A stretch of 6,240 bases of DNA from JACKAN01 sp964502735 (GTDB lineage: Bacteria > Bdellovibrionota > Bdellovibrionia > Bdellovibrionales > UBA1609): NCBI GenBank assembly GCA_964502735.1, contig CAZCYD010000097.1:1-6240 (forward strand). The letters are read 5' to 3'. The notes below the pieces were generated by a model that saw nothing but the letters and a program-made list of their open reading frames with translations, was not told where the DNA came from and ran no database searches. Both the position numbers and the translations under genes were made by a program. Numbering within the stretch: the first letter of the stretch is position 1; every line of letters starts with the position of its first letter. Shown one piece after another: positions 6,160-6,240 of the stretch.

Positions 6160-6240
6160 ATGAAATTAAGCTTATTTGTCAGTATATTAATACTAGTCAG
6201 CTTTGAATGTAATGCTGATATTGACGTAAAGAAAATAGCG
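6160..6240 (+). CDS. N-terminus of a secreted protein, possibly the heme b gamma subunit (cut by the window end)
   Basis: Only 27 codons are present, with no stop before the edge. The product starts MKLSLFVSILILVSFECNA, a Sec signal peptide with one Lys, a hydrophobic core and a likely cleavage after Cys-Asn-Ala, followed by DIDVKKIA. The cysteine is not in a lipobox context (SFEC lacks the usual Leu and small residues). GAGG at 6151-6154 overlaps the beta stop codon and lies five bases before the ATG, so it belongs to the same operon. In type II enzymes (DdhC, EbdC, NxrC) the gamma subunit is a periplasmic heme b protein with an N-terminal signal, and it often lies downstream of beta. That assignment rests on position and the signal alone. 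A cytochrome c or another secreted partner is equally possible. Confidence 0.65.
   Translation, partial: MKLSLFVSILILVSFECNADIDVKKIA

Overview
The window holds a single plus-strand operon for a periplasmic, Tat-exported molybdoenzyme of the DMSO reductase superfamily, type II. The best match by eye is the nitrite oxidoreductase (NXR) / periplasmic nitrate reductase branch. All six genes point the same way and are almost continuous: a 1-nt gap, a 4-nt ATGA overlap, then gaps of 9, 21 and 7 nt. Each start has a good purine-rich ribosome binding site, several of them overlapping the previous stop codon. This looks like one transcription unit that continues past the right edge.

Layout: 1-194 is non-coding leader with a Crp/Fnr-like palindrome (114-129) and a possible -10 element (151-156). 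195-410 encodes a short TatA pore subunit. 412-1203 encodes a 263-aa protein I do not recognise, with five cysteines and a C-terminal part faintly like a NifU domain. 1200-1523 encodes a 107-aa cysteine-free protein that opens with a Tat-like twin-arginine motif but has no hydrophobic segment. 1533-5000 encodes the 1155-aa molybdopterin catalytic subunit with a Tat signal. 5022-6152 encodes the 376-aa four-cluster iron-sulfur subunit. 6160 to the end is the first 27 codons of a secreted protein, by position possibly the heme b (gamma) subunit.

How the genes could work together: the alpha subunit binds Mo-bisMGD and one Fe-S cluster and carries the twin-arginine signal. The beta subunit has no signal of its own and would be carried across the membrane with folded alpha. 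The TatA at the head of the operon would supply export capacity. A gamma subunit exported by Sec would link the Fe-S wire to a periplasmic or membrane electron partner. Whether the enzyme reduces nitrate, oxidises nitrite, or uses another substrate (chlorate, selenate, hydrocarbon) cannot be settled from sequence alone. The alpha length (about 1150 aa), its N-terminal block and the beta N-terminal block favour the NXR/nitrate branch over the shorter perchlorate, chlorate, selenate and ethylbenzene enzymes.

Organism: a Gram-negative-type bacterium with AT-leaning DNA. The TatA wording (FGPSRLP.LGQ.LGK) recalls deltaproteobacterial and Bdellovibrionota-like TatA, but this is a weak hint from memory. 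No mobile element, CRISPR array, tRNA or rRNA is visible.
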